This document shows, piece by piece, positions 59,668 through 64,000 of a stretch of DNA of 64,000 nt. The notes beneath the pieces were generated by a model. It was not told the origin of the DNA. It searched no databases and saw only the letters and a list, made by a program, of their open reading frames with translations. How positions within the stretch are numbered: the first letter of the stretch is position 1; each line of letters starts with the position of its first letter. This DNA comes from Rhynchopus euleeides. Its lineage: Eukaryota > Euglenozoa > Diplonemea > Diplonemida > Diplonemidae. The position numbers and the translations under genes were made by a program. The stretch is from assembly GCA_963210315.1 (NCBI GenBank), contig OY723238.1, positions 2,809,533-2,873,532 on the forward strand. Direction: 5' to 3'.

Positions 59668-62600
59668 AACCCGCAAACCCGCAAACCCGCAAACCCGCAA
59701 ACCCGCAAACCCGCAAACCCGCAAACCCGCAAACCCGCAAACCCGCAAACCCGCAAACCCGCAAACCCGCAAACCCGCAAACCCGCAAACCCGCAAACCC
59801 GCAAACCCGCAAACCCGCAAACCCGCAAACCCGCAAACCCGCAAACCCGCAAACCCGCAAACCCGCAAACCCGCAAACCCGCAAACCCGCAAACCCGCAA
59901 ACCCGCAAACCCGCAAACCCGCAAACCCGCAAACCCGCAAACCCGCAAACCCGCAAACCCGCAAACCCGCAAACCCGCAAACCCGCAAACCCGCAAACCC
60001 GCAAACCCGCAAACCCGCAAACCCGCAAACCCGCAAACCCGCAAACCCGCAAACCCGCAAACCCGCAAACCCGCAAACCCGCAAACCCGCAAACCCGCAA
60101 ACCCGCAAACCCGCAAACCCGCAAACCCGCAAACCCGCAAACCCGCAAACCCGCAAACCCGCAAACCCGCAAACCCGCAAACCCGCAAACCCGCAAACCC
60201 GCAAACCCGCAAACCCGCAAACCCGCAAACCCGCAAACCCGCAAACCCGCAAACCCGCAAACCCGCAAACCCGCAAACCCGCAAACCCGCAAACCCGCAA
60301 ACCCGCAAACCCGCAAACCCGCAAACCCGCAAACCCGCAAACCCGCAAACCCGCAAACCCGCAAACCCGCAAACCCGCAAACCCGCAAACCCGCAAACCC
60401 GCAAACCCGCAAACCCGCAAACCCGCAAACCCGCAAACCCGCAAACCCGCAAACCCGCAAACCCGCAAACCCGCAAACCCGCAAACCCGCAAACCCGCAA
60501 ACCCGCAAACCCGCAAACCCGCAAACCCGCAAACCCGCAAACCCGCAAACCCGCAAACCCGCAAACCCGCAAACCCGCAAACCCGCAAACCCGCAAACCC
60601 GCAAACCCGCAAACCCGCAAACCCGCAAACCCGCAAACCCGCAAACCCGCAAACCCGCAAACCCGCAAACCCGCAAACCCGCAAACCCGCAAACCCGCAA
60701 ACCCGCAAACCCGCAAACCCGCAAACCCGCAAACCCGCAAACCCGCAAACCCGCAAACCCGCAAACCCGCAAACCCGCAAACCCGCAAACCCGCAAACCC
60801 GCAAACCCGCAAACCCGCAAACCCGCAAACCCGCAAACCCGCAAACCCGCAAACCCGCAAACCCGCAAACCCGCAAACCCGCAAACCCGCAAACCCGCAA
60901 ACCCGCAAACCCGCAAACCCGCAAACCCGCAAACCCGCAAACCCGCAAACCCGCAAACCCGCAAACCCGCAAACCCGCAAACCCGCAAACCCGCAAACCC
61001 GCAAACCCGCAAACCCGCAAACCCGCAAACCCGCAAACCCGCAAACCCGCAAACCCGCAAACCCGCAAACCCGCAAACCCGCAAACCCGCAAACCCGCAA
61101 ACCCGCAAACCCGCAAACCCGCAAACCCGCAAACCCGCAAACCCGCAAACCCGCAAACCCGCAAACCCGCAAACCCGCAAACCCGCAAACCCGCAAACCC
61201 GCAAACCCGCAAACCCGCAAACCCGCAAACCCGCAAACCCGCAAACCCGCAAACCCGCAAACCCGCAAACCCGCAAACCCGCAAACCCGCAAACCCGCAA
61301 ACCCGCAAACCCGCAAACCCGCAAACCCGCAAACCCGCAAACCCGCAAACCCGCAAACCCGCAAACCCGCAAACCCGCAAACCCGCAAACCCGCAAACCC
61401 GCAAACCCGCAAACCCGCAAACCCGCAAACCCGCAAACCCGCAAACCCGCAAACCCGCAAACCCGCAAACCCGCAAACCCGCAAACCCGCAAACCCGCAA
61501 ACCCGCAAACCCGCAAACCCGCAAACCCGCAAACCCGCAAACCCGCAAACCCGCAAACCCGCAAACCCGCAAACCCGCAAACCCGCAAACCCGCAAACCC
61601 GCAAACCCGCAAACCCGCAAACCCGCAAACCCGCAAACCCGCAAACCCGCAAACCCGCAAACCCGCAAACCCGCAAACCCGCAAACCCGCAAACCCGCAA
61701 ACCCGCAAACCCGCAAACCCGCAAACCCGCAAACCCGCAAACCCGCAAACCCGCAAACCCGCAAACCCGCAAACCCGCAAACCCGCAAACCCGCAAACCC
61801 GCAAACCCGCAAACCCGCAAACCCGCAAACCCGCAAACCCGCAAACCCGCAAACCCGCAAACCCGCAAACCCGCAAACCCGCAAACCCGCAAACCCGCAA
61901 ACCCGCAAACCCGCAAACCCGCAAACCCGCAAACCCGCAAACCCGCAAACCCGCAAACCCGCAAACCCGCAAACCCGCAAACCCGCAAACCCGCAAACCC
62001 GCAAACCCGCAAACCCGCAAACCCGCAAACCCGCAAACCCGCAAACCCGCAAACCCGCAAACCCGCAAACCCGCAAACCCGCAAACCCGCAAACCCGCAA
62101 ACCCGCAAACCCGCAAACCCGCAAACCCGCAAACCCGCAAACCCGCAAACCCGCAAACCCGCAAACCCGCAAACCCGCAAACCCGCAAACCCGCAAACCC
62201 GCAAACCCGCAAACCCGCAAACCCGCAAACCCGCAAACCCGCAAACCCGCAAACCCGCAAACCCGCAAACCCGCAAACCCGCAAACCCGCAAACCCGCAA
62301 ACCCGCAAACCCGCAAACCCGCAAACCCGCAAACCCGCAAACCCGCAAACCCGCAAACCCGCAAACCCGCAAACCCGCAAACCCGCAAACCCGCAAACCC
62401 GCAAACCCGCAAACCCGCAAACCCGCAAACCCGCAAACCCGCAAACCCGCAAACCCGCAAACCCGCAAACCCGCAAACCCGCAAACCCGCAAACCCGCAA
62501 ACCCGCAAACCCGCAAACCCGCAAACCCGCAAACCCGCAAACCCGCAAACCCGCAAACCCGCAAACCCGCAAACCCGCAAACCCGCAAACCCGCAAACCC

Positions 62601-64000
62601 GCAAACCCGCAAACCCGCAAACCCGCAAACCCGCAAACCCGCAAACCCGCAAACCCGCAAACCCGCAAACCCGCAAACCCGCAAACCCGCAAACCCGCAA
62701 ACCCGCAAACCCGCAAACCCGCAAACCCGCAAACCCGCAAACCCGCAAACCCGCAAACCCGCAAACCCGCAAACCCGCAAACCCGCAAACCCGCAAACCC
62801 GCAAACCCGCAAACCCGCAAACCCGCAAACCCGCAAACCCGCAAACCCGCAAACCCGCAAACCCGCAAACCCGCAAACCCGCAAACCCGCAAACCCGCAA
62901 ACCCGCAAACCCGCAAACCCGCAAACCCGCAAACCCGCAAACCCGCAAACCCGCAAACCCGCAAACCCGCAAACCCGCAAACCCGCAAACCCGCAAACCC
63001 GCAAACCCGCAAACCCGCAAACCCGCAAACCCGCAAACCCGCAAACCCGCAAACCCGCAAACCCGCAAACCCGCAAACCCGCAAACCCGCAAACCCGCAA
63101 ACCCGCAAACCCGCAAACCCGCAAACCCGCAAACCCGCAAACCCGCAAACCCGCAAACCCGCAAACCCGCAAACCCGCAAACCCGCAAACCCGCAAACCC
63201 GCAAACCCGCAAACCCGCAAACCCGCAAACCCGCAAACCCGCAAACCCGCAAACCCGCAAACCCGCAAACCCGCAAACCCGCAAACCCGCAAACCCGCAA
63301 ACCCGCAAACCCGCAAACCCGCAAACCCGCAAACCCGCAAACCCGCAAACCCGCAAACCCGCAAACCCGCAAACCCGCAAACCCGCAAACCCGCAAACCC
63401 GCAAACCCGCAAACCCGCAAACCCGCAAACCCGCAAACCCGCAAACCCGCAAACCCGCAAACCCGCAAACCCGCAAACCCGCAAACCCGCAAACCCGCAA
63501 ACCCGCAAACCCGCAAACCCGCAAACCCGCAAACCCGCAAACCCGCAAACCCGCAAACCCGCAAACCCGCAAACCCGCAAACCCGCAAACCCGCAAACCC
63601 GCAAACCCGCAAACCCGCAAACCCGCAAACCCGCAAACCCGCAAACCCGCAAACCCGCAAACCCGCAAACCCGCAAACCCGCAAACCCGCAAACCCGCAA
63701 ACCCGCAAACCCGCAAACCCGCAAACCCGCAAACCCGCAAACCCGCAAACCCGCAAACCCGCAAACCCGCAAACCCGCAAACCCGCAAACCCGCAAACCC
63801 GCAAACCCGCAAACCCGCAAACCCGCAAACCCGCAAACCCGCAAACCCGCAAACCCGCAAACCCGCAAACCCGCAAACCCGCAAACCCGCAAACCCGCAA
63901 ACCCGCAAACCCGCAAACCCGCAAACCCGCAAACCCGCAAACCCGCAAACCCGCAAACCCGCAAACCCGCAAACCCGCAAACCCGCAAACCCGCAAACCC
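59668..64000. repeat. 8-bp satellite array 3 (AAACCCGC)n, at least 4.3 kb, runs off the window
   Basis: Uninterrupted AAACCCGC repeats from 59668 to the window end, with no variant unit noticed. The left border ATACAGTATAATAACCCGC is close to that of array 2, and one further ACCCGCAA lies just outside it at 59649. Such purity over 4 kb implies very recent expansion. The long reverse-strand open frames are by-products. Confidence 0.97.

Noticed and set aside
59668..64000. Chromosome-end telomere
   Set aside because: The same repeat occurs in two internal arrays with unique DNA on both sides, and the C-rich strand runs off the window; nothing shows a terminus.

Overview
The window is nuclear DNA from an intron-poor, GC-rich unicellular eukaryote. 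The evidence is GT-AG introns, an intron-less eukaryotic tRNA-Glu, secreted and membrane proteins built from LamG, C-type lectin, EGF, vWD and CUB modules, a Helitron, and fragments of a LINE-type retroposon. Every credible gene lies on the + strand, most proteins are one uninterrupted reading frame, and several start codons sit just after a C-rich tract ending in CAG. The RNase H-bearing LINE fragment and two retroposon families sharing a 5' head recall the ingi/RIME and L1Tc/NARTc pairs of trypanosomatids. These traits together suggest a euglenozoan-like protist (a diplonemid would fit), but this is inference; no marker gene is present.

Layout. 1-3600: non-coding DNA and a 31-bp minisatellite that reverses polarity three times. 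4637-9032: three tandem WD40 beta-propeller paralogues duplicated with their upstream DNA. 10528-17406: a 2292-residue protein with an inositol-polyphosphate-5-phosphatase-like fold that has lost its catalytic motifs, then a helical region, a PH domain, coiled coils and an SH3-like C-terminus. 18098-25040: a type I membrane protein (PAN-like, LamG, C-type lectin, EGF, two vWD domains, transmembrane segment, acidic tail) that needs two introns. 26546-30304: a membrane-anchored subtilisin with an I9-like propeptide and four CUB-like domains, three of them recent copies.

31099-64000 is repeat-dominated. It holds about 8.7 kb of a 32-bp minisatellite interleaved with copies of retroposon family A and ending at a frame-broken LINE RNase H. 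It also holds three arrays of an 8-bp repeat (AAACCCGC), all in the same orientation. A zinc-finger gene is cut by a head-to-tail cluster of poly(A)-tailed retroposons (family B). That cluster ends in a perfect tRNA-Glu(CTC) followed by an encoded CCA and, two bases later, the 5' end of a family A element. Next comes an autonomous Helitron with HUH nuclease, Pif1-type helicase and OTU protease domains and an unexpected membrane-spanning N-terminus. A 56-bp perfect foldback and a diverged 182-bp tandem pair lie between the last two 8-bp arrays.

The host genes form two functional themes: intracellular scaffold or signalling proteins (WD40 set and PH protein) and cell-surface adhesion or proteolysis proteins (vWD/lectin protein and subtilisin). 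The distal half records successive retroposition, template switching and satellite expansion. The strongest unusual signal is the tRNA-CCA/retroposon junction near 48.86 kb.
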